Position numbers and translations under genes: made by a program. From CAVXFS01 sp963761115 (GTDB taxonomy: Bacteria > Pseudomonadota > Gammaproteobacteria > Burkholderiales > Gallionellaceae), in contig CAVXFS010000005.1 in assembly GCA_963761115.1 (NCBI GenBank), positions 1,178,001 to 1,242,000 on the forward strand: a stretch of 64,000 nt of DNA. Direction: 5' to 3'. Every line of letters starts with the position of its first letter. Position 1 is the stretch's first letter. Shown here piece after piece: positions 35,870-44,421 of the stretch. Under the pieces are notes generated by a model. That model did no database searches and was not told the origin of the DNA. It saw only the letters and a list, made by a program, of their open reading frames with translations.

Positions 35870-36255
35870 TGCTCATCCTCGACACTCACGCCCTCTATTG
35901 GTGGGTCAATCGCACACCTGACAAGCTTGGACAACGGCAGATAGACACCATCGAAACGGCTGAATCTCTGGGCGTTTCGGCAATGACGTGTTGAGAAATG
36001 GCGTGGCTTGTGGAACACGGGCGGATTGCTCTCAAACTGCCAGTTACTGACTGGCTCAATCAGGTCGAGGCGAATGGCGTGGCGATTATCCCAGTATCAA
36101 GAGCTATCGCCGAGCGCGCAGTCTCGCTGCCCGAACATCACAAAGACCCGGTTGATCGCATCATCATCGCCACGGCTGTTGAACACCAGGCGCAACTGGT
36201 TAGCATTGATGGGCGATTCCCGGAATACCAGGAGTTGGCTGGGCTGCTGGTGTAG
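35869..36255 (+). pseudogene. PIN domain toxin, module 3, with in-frame UGA
   Basis: A VapC-type PIN protein (LILDTHALYWWVNRTP, then VSAMTC, then EMAWLVEHGRIAL, then HKDPVDRIIIATAVEH). The frame is interrupted by TGA at 35993-35995, where family members have Trp (SCWEMAWL pattern), so a single G-to-A change (TGG to TGA) explains it. Downstream the frame stays open to 36255. The toxin is probably inactivated while its antitoxin is kept. Confidence 0.85.
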
Positions 36256-36296
36256 GGTTGATTGTGTCGGAATAGGGCTACGTCCCTATATTATTC

Positions 36297-36566
36297 TCGC
36301 TTCGCTCTCCCCCCTGCAAGGGGAAGGGAACCAAGCTCCTTCCCCCTTGCAGGGGGAAGGTTGGGATGGGGGTAGAAACTTTGCATCCCCACTGACCACT
36401 GACCTAGCCCCATCCCAGTTGCCCCCTCACTTCGCTCTCCCCCTGCAAGGGGGAGGAAACCAAGCTCCTTCCCCCTTGCAGGGGGAAGGTTGGGATGGGG
36501 GTAGAAACTTTGCATCCCCACTGACCTCTGACCTGGCCCCATCCCCGTTGCCTCCTCGCTTCGCTT
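36297..36566. repeat. REPIN-like repeat cluster 13 (two units)
   Basis: Two almost identical tandem units, each CTTCCCCC-TTGCA-GGGGGAAGG, TTGGGATGGGGGTAG, a spacer CTTTGCATCCCCACTGACC, and a CCCCATCCC..GCCCCCTC half. The right end joins soeA copy C directly, in the bases TCGCTTACAGGTCGGCGCC. Confidence 0.92.
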
Positions 36567-36569
36567 ACA

Positions 36570-37518
36570 GGTCGGCGCCTTCGCTATGCGTGATCACCGC
36601 CTTGTTGGTATTGCGGTCCCACCATAATTTGTTCTGCGGGTCGTAGCAGGCTTCCTCTTCCGGCACCTCGGTGCGCACGAACATGCCAAACTCGTCATGC
36701 TCATCATCGAGATTCACCAGCTGGCCGGAGTTAGTGTAGCGCACCAGGAATTCGCGGTCATACAATCCCAGCGCAATCAGCTCGTGGATCAGCGCCAGCA
36801 GCAGCGCGCCGTCAGTGCCGGGGCGGATCGGCACCCACTCGTCGGCGATGGCCGAATAGCCGGTGCGCACCGGGTTGATCGAAATGAAGCGGCCGCCCTC
36901 GCGCTTGAATTTCGAGATCGCGATCTTCAGCGGATTGGAATGGTGGTCTTCCGCCGTGCCGATCATCACGAACAGCTTCGCGCGCTCCAGGTCCGGCCCG
37001 CCGAATTCCCAGAACGAACCGCCGATGGTGTAGATCATCCCGGCCGCCATGTTCACCGAGCAGAAGCCGCCGTGCGCCGCGTAGTTGGGCGTGCCGAACT
37101 GGCGCGCGAACATGCCGGTCAGCGCCTGCATCTGGTCGCGCCCGGTGAACAGCGCGAACTTCTTCGGGTCGGTGGCGCGAATCTTCCCCAGCCGCTCGGC
37201 CAGCAGCGAAAACGTCTCTTCCCAGCTGATCTCCTCGAAATCCCCCGCGCCGCGCTCGGTGCCCGGCTTGCGCCGCAACGGCTTGGTCAGCCGTGCCGGC
37301 GAATACTGCTTCATGATGCCGGAGGAACCCTTGGCGCAGATCACGCCGCCGTTCAGCGGATGATCGGGATTGCCCTCGATATAGCGGATCTCGCCATTGC
37401 GCAGATGCACGCGGATGCCGCAGCGGCACGCGCACATGTAGCAGGTGGTGGTGCGCGTCTCGGTTGTCGCATCGGAGATCGGCGGGGCTAGCGGGTTATG
37501 GATAGGGATGGAAGGCAT
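36570..37518 (-). pseudogene. truncated duplicate of soeA 5' end (copy C)
   Basis: The first about 316 codons of soeA from MPSIPIHNPLAPPISD at 37518, differing from the full gene at only a few residues, with an unbroken frame that ends within the repeat at GAD. It is closer to the full soeA than copy B. It includes the 4Fe-4S motif but lacks most of the Mo-binding domains. Confidence 0.93.
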
Positions 37519-37575
37519 TTGGCACAGATAGTCTGGTCAGGATGCGAAGTATGCCTGATGGGGGCTATGCCAGCC

Positions 37576-37616
37576 ATAGCCGTGTTGAGGGGGGAGGGAT
37601 AGCCCGTTTGGGGGAT
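37576..37616 (-). promoter_or_regulatory. double box upstream of soeA copy C
   Basis: ATAGCCCGTTTGGGGGAT at 37599-37616 and the weaker ATAGCCGTGTTGAGGGGG from 37576. The outer arms are conserved while the four central bases changed (ATAA to GTTT), as expected for a protein-binding site. Confidence 0.6.
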
Positions 37617-37665
37617 GGAGTCAAAGCAGTAATAAACTATCAGCAATAGCTGCACATTTCTAGTT

Positions 37666-38100
37666 CTATGGATTTTTTGATTGGATTAGCGCAAGCCGTT
37701 GAAGAATAATTGTTGCAATTTCGGTTGCGGGCCGACCTTGCGCGTTTATATAGCCATCTATGCCAAATACGCCCTTTACGTCCCCTTCAGCAACTCGGAT
37801 AAACATAATTTCATCGTCCTTACGTTTTTTGATGAGATCACGAATAGCCCGAAATTCAAGCCCACACCATTCTTTTACGTCATACTCTTTGCAAAGCACC
37901 ACCACGACTAACTCTGAGTCATCATGGTAAATTTTCTGAAGGTAGGTGTCGAGATTCGGGCGTGCGAGTTCCTCTACGTAAAAATTGTCATAAAATACGC
38001 GCGCTTTTGTCAATTTTTCGGCAAGCTCATTGGCGATATCTTCGACATACGAACGGTATTCACCAGGGAAGGATAAGGCTACTTCAAAGCCCTTCTTCAT
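37666..38100 (-). CDS. stand-alone TIR domain protein
   Basis: A 144-residue protein that is one TIR domain: FEVALSFPGEYRSYVEDIANELAEKL, ARVFYDNFYVEELARPNLDTYLQKIY, ELVVVVLCKEYDVKEWCGLEFRAIRDL. The WCGLE glutamate, equivalent to the NADase catalytic Glu of other TIR domains, is present. TIR enzymes split NAD+ or make cyclic-ADPR signals. I chose the ATG at 38100 (GGGAG upstream). It is the last gene of a seven-gene minus-strand cassette and is a close paralogue of the TIR domain encoded just before it. Confidence 0.9.
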   Translation of the reverse strand: MKKGFEVALSFPGEYRSYVEDIANELAEKLTKARVFYDNFYVEELARPNLDTYLQKIYHDDSELVVVVLCKEYDVKEWCGLEFRAIRDLIKKRKDDEIMFIRVAEGDVKGVFGIDGYINAQGRPATEIATIILQRLALIQSKNP

Positions 38101-38148
38101 GATGGTCTCCCTAGATTTGTTCTTTAACAACTACCTGTAGCAATAAAT

Positions 38149-39336
38149 TTATTTCCTATGAAGCAAGTCTAGTCGTTTCAATATTAGATTGGAAACTTCA
38201 GCAGAACTCAAGTTATTGGCATCGATTGCGTTATCGATATCCAAAATACCATCCACGTCTCCGTCCCCGATTCGGAAGAGCATAATTATGTCGTTTTTAC
38301 GATTTTTAATCAGCTCGCGAATAACCCGTAATTGAAGACCGCACCATTCATCATCATTGTATGCTGTGCAAAGAAACAACACGATTAACTCGGAATGATT
38401 TTGGAAAATATCTTGAAGGTAGGTATCGTAGTCTAGGCGGCCTGAATCCGCTTTGTGAAAATCGTCAAAAAATACCCGCCCTTTTGTCAACTTTTCGGCA
38501 AGCTCATTGGCTATACCATTGACACGCGGGCGGTGTTCACCAGGGAATGATAAGGCTACTGAGAAGCGTTTCGTTGAATCATAAAGCGCATGATTCAGTT
38601 TGGCCTCTGCTACTTCAGTAGGTTGATCTCCATATTCTAGATTTCTACTAACCTTAGTTATCAAATAATATGGGCTGTTGCGAAAACGGGGGAGTATGCT
38701 TTTAACATAATGCTCCGCGAAGTAGTTGCACGCAGATCGGACCCCTAGGGGCCCTAAACCTGAAAGCACGAAGAAATGAGTGAGCCGATCCTTGAAGTAC
38801 ACAATTGCACCATAATCATTTGCAGGATCTTTCCTCTCAGGTATTGTTATTGTTCGCTCGCTTGAATGACAAATAATTTTGTCCCACATAGTCGATTTCG
38901 ATGCATCCAATTCAGTGAATTCGAACGCAAGTTGGTTAGGGTGAATTCCAGGCAAAATATTATTCATTATTCTCGCAGTAACGGAATTGCTCAATTGGCT
39001 TCCAATGGAAATTATTGCGTTGTATGGGCCGGTAGGCATGTCGGTTGTGAAATTATTCGGATCTCTGAATATTATGTCATCAAGTTCCATGCCTAATCGC
39101 CCAAAAAGGTGGCCAAGATATGCTAGGCCGTGCCCATCCTTAGTCATCATAACTGGCGTTTCAAATTCGTGATATTTGAAATCGATTTCGATGCCCGATT
39201 GTGTTAGAAATCCAATTTCTTTGTGGGGGTCTTTACCTTGATCTTCCTTTTGACAAAGACGACAGAACGGCCTAACAGTTGACGATACAACAAGTACTTT
39301 ATCGCCTCGTTTTAAAGTGGATTCTGATTGTTCCAT
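38149..39336 (-). CDS. fusion of an unknown domain to a TIR domain with E-to-Q change
   Basis: A 395-residue protein. Residues 1-250 form a domain I do not recognise. It has a CxxC (FCRLCQKED) near the start, GPYNAIISIGSQLSNSVTARIMNN, then DYGAIVYFKDRLTHFFVLSGLGPLGVRSACNYF, which looks like a Rossmann-type sensor with glycine-rich turns. Residues 255-395 are a TIR domain (FSVALSFPGEHRPRVNGIANELAEKL..YNDDEWCGLQLRVIREL). The catalytic Glu of WCGLE is Gln here (codon CAA at 38332-38334), so it may be an inactive partner of the neighbouring TIR. It lies between the methyltransferase and TIR genes. Confidence 0.85.
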   Translation of the reverse strand: MEQSESTLKRGDKVLVVSSTVRPFCRLCQKEDQGKDPHKEIGFLTQSGIEIDFKYHEFETPVMMTKDGHGLAYLGHLFGRLGMELDDIIFRDPNNFTTDMPTGPYNAIISIGSQLSNSVTARIMNNILPGIHPNQLAFEFTELDASKSTMWDKIICHSSERTITIPERKDPANDYGAIVYFKDRLTHFFVLSGLGPLGVRSACNYFAEHYVKSILPRFRNSPYYLITKVSRNLEYGDQPTEVAEAKLNHALYDSTKRFSVALSFPGEHRPRVNGIANELAEKLTKGRVFFDDFHKADSGRLDYDTYLQDIFQNHSELIVLFLCTAYNDDEWCGLQLRVIRELIKNRKNDIIMLFRIGDGDVDGILDIDNAIDANNLSSAEVSNLILKRLDLLHRK

Positions 39337-39414
39337 TGCGTCGCGACCTCATTAGTCAATGAAACTATTAGTCGAACAACTTTATGATTGAATTTGAGTG
39401 CAATACCATTCGCC

Positions 39415-40095
39415 TCAAAACTTTGTGAAACAGAACCAGTCGTATTCTGGATAACTTGTAGAGCTATTTTGTAATGTTTCTTCTTTTTGTTCATTCCGCA
39501 TAACAAGCCCACCTTCTAAAAAAAGTGAAAGCCAGTTGTCTTTAGAAAGAATTGTAGGGTGGAATTCATATGGATTATCGAGATTTATGGTCAGAACGAG
39601 ATCATGTTCGGTTATGCGAATAAGTTCAGAAACAGCGTCGAAAACATCAAGAACAATTAAGTGTTCAAGAACGTCGCTGCAAAAAACCAGGTCAAACTGT
39701 TTGTTGCTAAATGGAAGGTGATGCAAAGCTGCCAATTGGCATTGAATCCCACGTTGTCGGCACCGCTCTAGGGCGTAATCCGATACCTCGCAGCCGATTA
39801 CATTTTTATTGTTAGTGGCAAGTTGAGCAACGAGTCCGCCCAGACCACAGCCTGCATCCAGACAGGTGTCAAATTTGAAATTTTCCAGGAGAAGTTTCGA
39901 CAGAAAAGCGGACCTCCTGGAATGATCCGGATCGTCGTAACTTAGGCCACGGTTCCCTGATTGCCCCGGCAAATCTTCAGCCCAATAGTGAAAGTCGAAG
40001 TAATTCTTGTCATATTTCTTTATTTCGTTTAAGCGAAGAACTTCGCGGATATCATTCACTTGGGACAGGTGTTGCTGTTTACCAATGAACATCAT
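39415..40095 (-). CDS. class I SAM-dependent methyltransferase
   Basis: A 226-residue methyltransferase with motif I in FDTCLDAGCGLGGLVAQLA, motif II NVIGCEVSDYALERC and the post-I FDLVFCSDVLEHL block (UbiG/Methyltransf_11-like). The substrate is unknown. It sits 15 bp downstream of the ABC binding-protein gene and upstream of the TIR genes, in the same AT-rich style, so it is likely one step of the same pathway. Confidence 0.9.
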   Translation of the reverse strand: MMFIGKQQHLSQVNDIREVLRLNEIKKYDKNYFDFHYWAEDLPGQSGNRGLSYDDPDHSRRSAFLSKLLLENFKFDTCLDAGCGLGGLVAQLATNNKNVIGCEVSDYALERCRQRGIQCQLAALHHLPFSNKQFDLVFCSDVLEHLIVLDVFDAVSELIRITEHDLVLTINLDNPYEFHPTILSKDNWLSLFLEGGLVMRNEQKEETLQNSSTSYPEYDWFCFTKF

Positions 40096-40110
40096 GGATT
40101 CTCCGAAATG

Positions 40111-41058
40111 TTATTGTTTTTTGACGAGCTCTACGGGTAGAAGCTGATCCCCTCCGTGGCTACTATCACCATTTGCGAGTTCGTGTGCAATTATCACCGC
40201 TTCTTTCCCGATAAGCCGCGGGTTTTGACGAATAGTCGCTGCAAGTCTTCCATCCTCAACAGCAGCAACTCCATCAGCAGTCGCATCGAATCCCACTATA
40301 ACCGGCCATTTGGACTTGCTGATTTTGGATTGTTCCAGCGCGGTAACTGCGCCCAAGGCCATTTCGTCGCTGCAAGCAAATACGGCATCTGGAAGACCAG
40401 TATTAATTGCACCGTCCATGATTTCGCGCGCACGAGCTCTTTCCCAGCGGCCGTCTTTCCGTATGACCTTCCACTCTGGGGATGCTCCTTCGAAAAATCC
40501 GCGGGACCGAGCAATAGCTGTCTCGTGTCCCGCACTTCCTTCAATGAGGAGTACCGTATGCGGTCCGGGCCCTAAACGACGCGCAATTTCTTTGGCTGCA
40601 ATTTCGCCACCTTGTACATTGTTAGAGCCTAAAAAAGCATTAACGGATCCACCTCGTGCTTTTAGCTCCTTGGCATCCAACCGCGAGTCAACTACTACAA
40701 CTGGAATCCCGGCCTTTGTGAATTGCGCGACAGGCTCAACGACTTCACTTGATGAGGCGGGGCCAAGCACTAACGCTGAAACGCCCCCATTTTGATGAAA
40801 ATCTTTGAGGATCTGTATCTGAGTACGAGCGTCAGCATCTTCGCTACCGGTTCGAACTGTTACTTTAACTTTTTCACCCAATTCGTGCGCCGCATCTTTT
40901 GCTCCAGATTGCATCTCTATCCAGAATGGATTGTCAGCGGTAGGCAAAACAACAAGAATTTGCTCCTGTTTGCTTGGTGAGAAGAACAACGAACCCGCTA
41001 TCACAAGGACAATAATTCCCAAGATGATTGTTACTATCCAACTTTGCTTTGATTTCAT
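40111..41058 (-). CDS. sugar-type periplasmic binding protein (RbsB-like), membrane-anchored
   Basis: A 315-residue type I periplasmic binding protein. After an N-terminal membrane helix (WIVTIILGIIVLVIAGSLFF, no lipobox) comes the two-lobed fold: ILVVLPTADNPFWIEMQSGAKDAA, then ALVLGPASSSEVVEPVAQF, IPVVVVDSRLD, HTVLLIEGSAGHETAIAR and PVIVGFDATADGVAAVEDG, all typical for ribose/inositol-type ligands. It would bind a small polyol or sugar for the adjoining permease. In this cassette the ligand could be inositol-related, which is inference. Confidence 0.9.
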   Translation of the reverse strand: MKSKQSWIVTIILGIIVLVIAGSLFFSPSKQEQILVVLPTADNPFWIEMQSGAKDAAHELGEKVKVTVRTGSEDADARTQIQILKDFHQNGGVSALVLGPASSSEVVEPVAQFTKAGIPVVVVDSRLDAKELKARGGSVNAFLGSNNVQGGEIAAKEIARRLGPGPHTVLLIEGSAGHETAIARSRGFFEGASPEWKVIRKDGRWERARAREIMDGAINTGLPDAVFACSDEMALGAVTALEQSKISKSKWPVIVGFDATADGVAAVEDGRLAATIRQNPRLIGKEAVIIAHELANGDSSHGGDQLLPVELVKKQ

Positions 41059-41086
41059 GCTGACCCCTCTCGATATTGGTCAATAC

Positions 41087-42091
41087 TTATAACCTTTGCC
41101 GTTTAGAATCAACAAAGGCTACGATAAGCAACAGCAAACCACCCGCAAGTTTCTGGTGTTCTGGATCAAGGAATGGGACCATTATGCATAAATGACCTAG
41201 AGCTGCCCAGACCCCTATACCGAGCGCGACGCCAATTATATCTAAACGGCCACCAGTGATGGTAGTTCCTCCTATTACCGCTGCGGCGATTGCTAACAAT
41301 TCGAGGCCTTGTCCAGTTGCCGCGGACCAACCGCCACCTTGATAGTCGATCATGTAGAGCATAGTTGATATATATATTAAGATGGAGGCAACAATAAAGG
41401 CTCTAAATCGAATTATCCGCACGTCTAGATTTGCAAGTTTCGCTGCATTTCGATCAAACCCAACCGCAAGGTGTCGTAGTGCAGACATGCTGCGGTGTCG
41501 CCATAGGGTGCCCAAAATTAGCAGAATTGCTACCCATGGAAGGCTTCTCTTCCAAATGGTAGGTTGGAGATCTTTGGGGAGGGTTTGTACGATTGGAGTT
41601 TCTTTAACGCGTTCCGGGTGAAGTTGGGATGCGTCTACTGGGGTATCCTGTTCCACTATTTGCCGTTCAATATGAGAGCCTCTGGCCGATTCATGCAAAG
41701 TAACTTGGATCGTAGTTGCAGCTCCGAAAAGCGCTAAGGACATTCCCAATGTCGTTATCAGTGGAGCAAGACCTCTATAGGCAATTGCCCACCCTTGGAA
41801 GACGCCAATCGAGATTGCTGCGATGAGAACACAAACAGAAACCAGCCAAATCGGTAGTCCTGAGTTACTTAAACCCAAGGTAAGCATGCCAAGAAAAGCG
41901 AACATTCCAGCCGGAGAAAGATCGATGTCGCCACAGGATATGATGATGGCTGCTGCTAAGCCAAGAGGGACAAGTGGAAGAGCCCTCAAAGTAATTGACC
42001 ATAATGACGACAGAGGGTCACCTGAGCCGCTGACATATCCTGTAATGACAGCAATCACGATGATGGTCAGAAAAAGAAAGCTAGAGCGCAT
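41087..42091 (-). CDS. RbsC-like ABC transporter permease
   Basis: A membrane permease of 334 residues of the ribose/xylose/inositol family (BPD_transp_2 type) with about 9 helices. Typical blocks are CGDIDLSPAGMFAFLGM, ITTLGMSLALFGAA, and near the end AAAVIGGTTITGGRLDIIGVALG. I prefer the ATG at 42091 (ATAAGG upstream) over an earlier in-frame start at 42112, which overlaps the ATPase gene. A long charged loop (ESARGSHIERQIVEQDTPVD) in the middle is unusual. Acts with the binding protein and ATPase of the same cassette. Confidence 0.9.
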   Translation of the reverse strand: MRSSFLFLTIIVIAVITGYVSGSGDPLSSLWSITLRALPLVPLGLAAAIIISCGDIDLSPAGMFAFLGMLTLGLSNSGLPIWLVSVCVLIAAISIGVFQGWAIAYRGLAPLITTLGMSLALFGAATTIQVTLHESARGSHIERQIVEQDTPVDASQLHPERVKETPIVQTLPKDLQPTIWKRSLPWVAILLILGTLWRHRSMSALRHLAVGFDRNAAKLANLDVRIIRFRAFIVASILIYISTMLYMIDYQGGGWSAATGQGLELLAIAAAVIGGTTITGGRLDIIGVALGIGVWAALGHLCIMVPFLDPEHQKLAGGLLLLIVAFVDSKRQRL

Positions 42092-42101
42092 TGCATTTAC
42101 C

Positions 42102-42848
42102 TTATGGATCACTGTTTCGGTCCATTAGTTTACCTTGGTTGAGAACAAGGGACGAATAGCGGCCATCTGGAAAGCACTTGCGAAAGAATACATGATCTTG
42201 CTCATCGTGAGAGATTAGCAAAACCGTAGTATGTTCTGGTGTATGTTCTCGGAGAACAGAAAAAAGAAGATCACGATTTTTAGGATCAACATTAGTTAGG
42301 GGCTCATCGAGAAGAAGAAGCTTATACGACCACAAGACACTACGTAGCAAACGGATCACTGCCTTTCCACCACCGGATAGGGTTTCGAGAGAATCAGAAA
42401 ATTGTGGGGATGTGCCGTTATTAGATAATTGGCGAAGTATTCGAGAAACATCTTCCCGAAAACTTTTGAGGTGAGAACTCCCTCCCATTTGAGCAGGCGC
42501 TCCAAGCAATACATTTTCCCAGATGGATAGTTCCGGAAACATTGGGTCATTCTGATGGCAAACACGGAGGCCGGCAGCTTGCAAGGCTTGGCGTTTCTTC
42601 GGTAATGCATAGTCAACCCCGTCGAATCGTATACGGATCGGAGCATCTGGGCTGTCCAGTATGCCTGATAGCAGTTTGACTAATGTCGTTTTCCCGCTCA
42701 TGTTGCGACCGAACAGGCTGTATGCTCGGCCTCGTAAGAGCTGAAGGCTATCTATGTCTAGAATGAGAGGGCTTCTATTGCCATATCGAAACCTTAGGTT
42801 GTTTACCTCCAATATTGTTTTGTCTTCATTGTGTGCGGAGTTAGACAT
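42102..42848 (-). CDS. ABC transporter ATPase, single-domain
   Basis: A 248-residue ABC ATPase with Walker A SLFGRNMSGKTTLVKLL, signature LETLSGGGKAVIRLLRS, Walker B LLLLDEPLTNVD and switch histidine LLISHDEQDH. Sugar transporters of the Rbs class normally use a duplicated 500-residue ATPase; this one has a single domain, which is unusual for the type of permease it accompanies. It lies between ino1 (15 bp) and the permease. Confidence 0.9.
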   Translation of the reverse strand: MSNSAHNEDKTILEVNNLRFRYGNRSPLILDIDSLQLLRGRAYSLFGRNMSGKTTLVKLLSGILDSPDAPIRIRFDGVDYALPKKRQALQAAGLRVCHQNDPMFPELSIWENVLLGAPAQMGGSSHLKSFREDVSRILRQLSNNGTSPQFSDSLETLSGGGKAVIRLLRSVLWSYKLLLLDEPLTNVDPKNRDLLFSVLREHTPEHTTVLLISHDEQDHVFFRKCFPDGRYSSLVLNQGKLMDRNSDP

Positions 42849-42863
42849 ATCGATAAGTTAATT

Positions 42864-43982
42864 TTAGAACGGGCTGCCGTTAGAGTTTTCGTTGTTTTGC
42901 TCAGAACCTTTTAACAATCTCTCCAGGCTTTGGTAGGCAATCTGCTCTGACTGCTGAATGGGGGGCTTTTTGCAATATACTGCTGCTGCCTCTTTGATTA
43001 CACCCCCATAACCGCGAACAAGCATACATTTGGCTACCCTGACCGCATCGACAAGAATGCCCGCTGAGTTATACGCGTCTGGCGCTTGTAGCATGATTTC
43101 AATTTTGACAGGTTGGTCAGCAAAGACGAATCCTTCTAATCTAATGAAAGCTTCTTTTTGATTTCCTAAGAACGGGACATGATCAACTGCGGACACACGA
43201 ATTTCCACTTCGTCAGCGTTTGGTTGATTCCAGACAATTGGCTCCGTTTTTGAAGATCGCTTTCCTAGTTCGTACCGACCTTGACAAACGAGATTCTCAA
43301 AATCTGAGTCGCCGCCCCAGTCCAGCTGGAGTGTCCGTTTAAGTAGGGCGCTTCTCATGGGAAATAGCTCAGCAACTATTTTATGTAGAACGGTCGCACC
43401 TATCTGTGATTTGATATCGTCACCTATTATTGGCACACCAAGCACCTCAGCACGTTTACATATCTGAGGATCGTTGGCAACTGGAACGGGAATTCCATTC
43501 ACAATGGCGATATGTGCTTCTAACGCTGCGTTGATATAGTGATTTGTCGCTTCTTTCGCGCCACTTGGAAGAAGGTTCACCATCACATCAGCACGGCTTT
43601 CTATGAGCACCTTACCTATGTCATCGTGACTTGCAATATGTGTCACGCCCAGACGATGACAAACTTCGGAAGTAAGTCCGTCGAGCAAAGGACCCTGACG
43701 TACAAGGACACCACAGAGAGGGGGAGGAGAAAAACGAGGTAAGCAGTTTGACGAAGCAAAGATTGCGTCAGAAAGATCAATGCCAATCTTGGATGGATCT
43801 ACATCAAATGCCGCGACTATTTCAATTTCAGCTAGATCAAAACCAGCTAATACTCGCCTTGCGGCCGAATATTTCTGGTGGCCTTTTGTGGCTTTGTAAT
43901 AGTTCAGTCCCTGAACAAAAGCGCTAGCACAGTTTCCGACACCTACTAATGCCACACGGACCTTCGCCCCTGCTTCAGCCAT
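42864..43982 (-). CDS. ino1: myo-inositol-1-phosphate synthase
   Basis: A 372-residue protein of the prokaryotic inositol-3-phosphate synthase type, which converts glucose-6-phosphate to inositol phosphate with NAD+ as a bound cofactor. NAD-binding VRVALVGVGNCASAFVQGLNYY, then VNLLPSGAKEATNHYINAAL and IIGDDIKSQIGATVLHKIV (with catalytic lysine) and LQLDWGGDSDFENLV are all present. First gene of the seven-gene cassette; AAGGAT lies upstream of the ATG and a TATAAT at 44026. Inositol synthesis is uncommon in betaproteobacteria, so transfer is likely. Confidence 0.92.
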   Translation of the reverse strand: MAEAGAKVRVALVGVGNCASAFVQGLNYYKATKGHQKYSAARRVLAGFDLAEIEIVAAFDVDPSKIGIDLSDAIFASSNCLPRFSPPPLCGVLVRQGPLLDGLTSEVCHRLGVTHIASHDDIGKVLIESRADVMVNLLPSGAKEATNHYINAALEAHIAIVNGIPVPVANDPQICKRAEVLGVPIIGDDIKSQIGATVLHKIVAELFPMRSALLKRTLQLDWGGDSDFENLVCQGRYELGKRSSKTEPIVWNQPNADEVEIRVSAVDHVPFLGNQKEAFIRLEGFVFADQPVKIEIMLQAPDAYNSAGILVDAVRVAKCMLVRGYGGVIKEAAAVYCKKPPIQQSEQIAYQSLERLLKGSEQNNENSNGSPF

Positions 43983-44025
43983 AGTTTATTTATCCTTGAA
44001 CGAATTTACTAAATTATTGGTAATG

Positions 44026-44031
44026 ATTATA
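44026..44031 (-). promoter_or_regulatory. probable -10 box of the ino1-TIR cassette
   Basis: Read on the minus strand this is TATAAT, about 44 bp before the ino1 start, in an AT-rich gap between divergent genes. No good -35 hexamer stands at the usual distance, so an activator may be needed. Confidence 0.45.
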
Positions 44032-44130
44032 AGCTAGTGAGCGTTGCTTTTCCTCAAGCACTTTAAACCTCCGCTTATGGCGGCAAGTATGAGTAAGTGT
44101 AGCTCAATTACGTGGATTGATTTGCCTTAA

Positions 44131-44421
44131 GTGATACGTACCAAATGTGTCGTAAGCTGTAATCTGAATCGTCCCAGGTTTCGTGGAGTAAGTCGCGCTA
44201 AAAGCCGCTTAAGATCCAAAAAAGAACGAAGCGCTACACTAAATTGGCAAGACTGGATACGAACACCTGTTTCCATCGGATATCGTCCCAAGTACGCACG
44301 GAAAGGACTAAAATTGGTGTTCAACTTTCAGTCTGATTGGCTGCAAAATGGGACTCAGGTCAATGCCGTTCAACTCAATAGTTGGGCAGACCAGAAACCG
44401 ATTAGGGGGCGGAACGGATGA
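44131..44421 (+). CDS. possible small basic protein, translationally coupled
   Basis: A GTG-initiated frame of 96 codons, rich in Arg and Lys in the first half. Its stop (TGA) overlaps the ATG of the phosphoribosyltransferase gene by four bases. No family is recognised and there is no clear ribosome site, so coding is uncertain. The alternative is a leader for the next gene. Confidence 0.3.
   Translation: MIRTKCVVSCNLNRPRFRGVSRAKSRLRSKKERSATLNWQDWIRTPVSIGYRPKYARKGLKLVFNFQSDWLQNGTQVNAVQLNSWADQKPIRGRNG

Noticed and set aside
35993..35995. In-frame TGA as a selenocysteine codon
   Set aside because: Relatives have Trp, not Cys, at this place, and no selenocysteine-insertion-like hairpin or Sec gene is visible. 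A TGG to TGA mutation is simpler.
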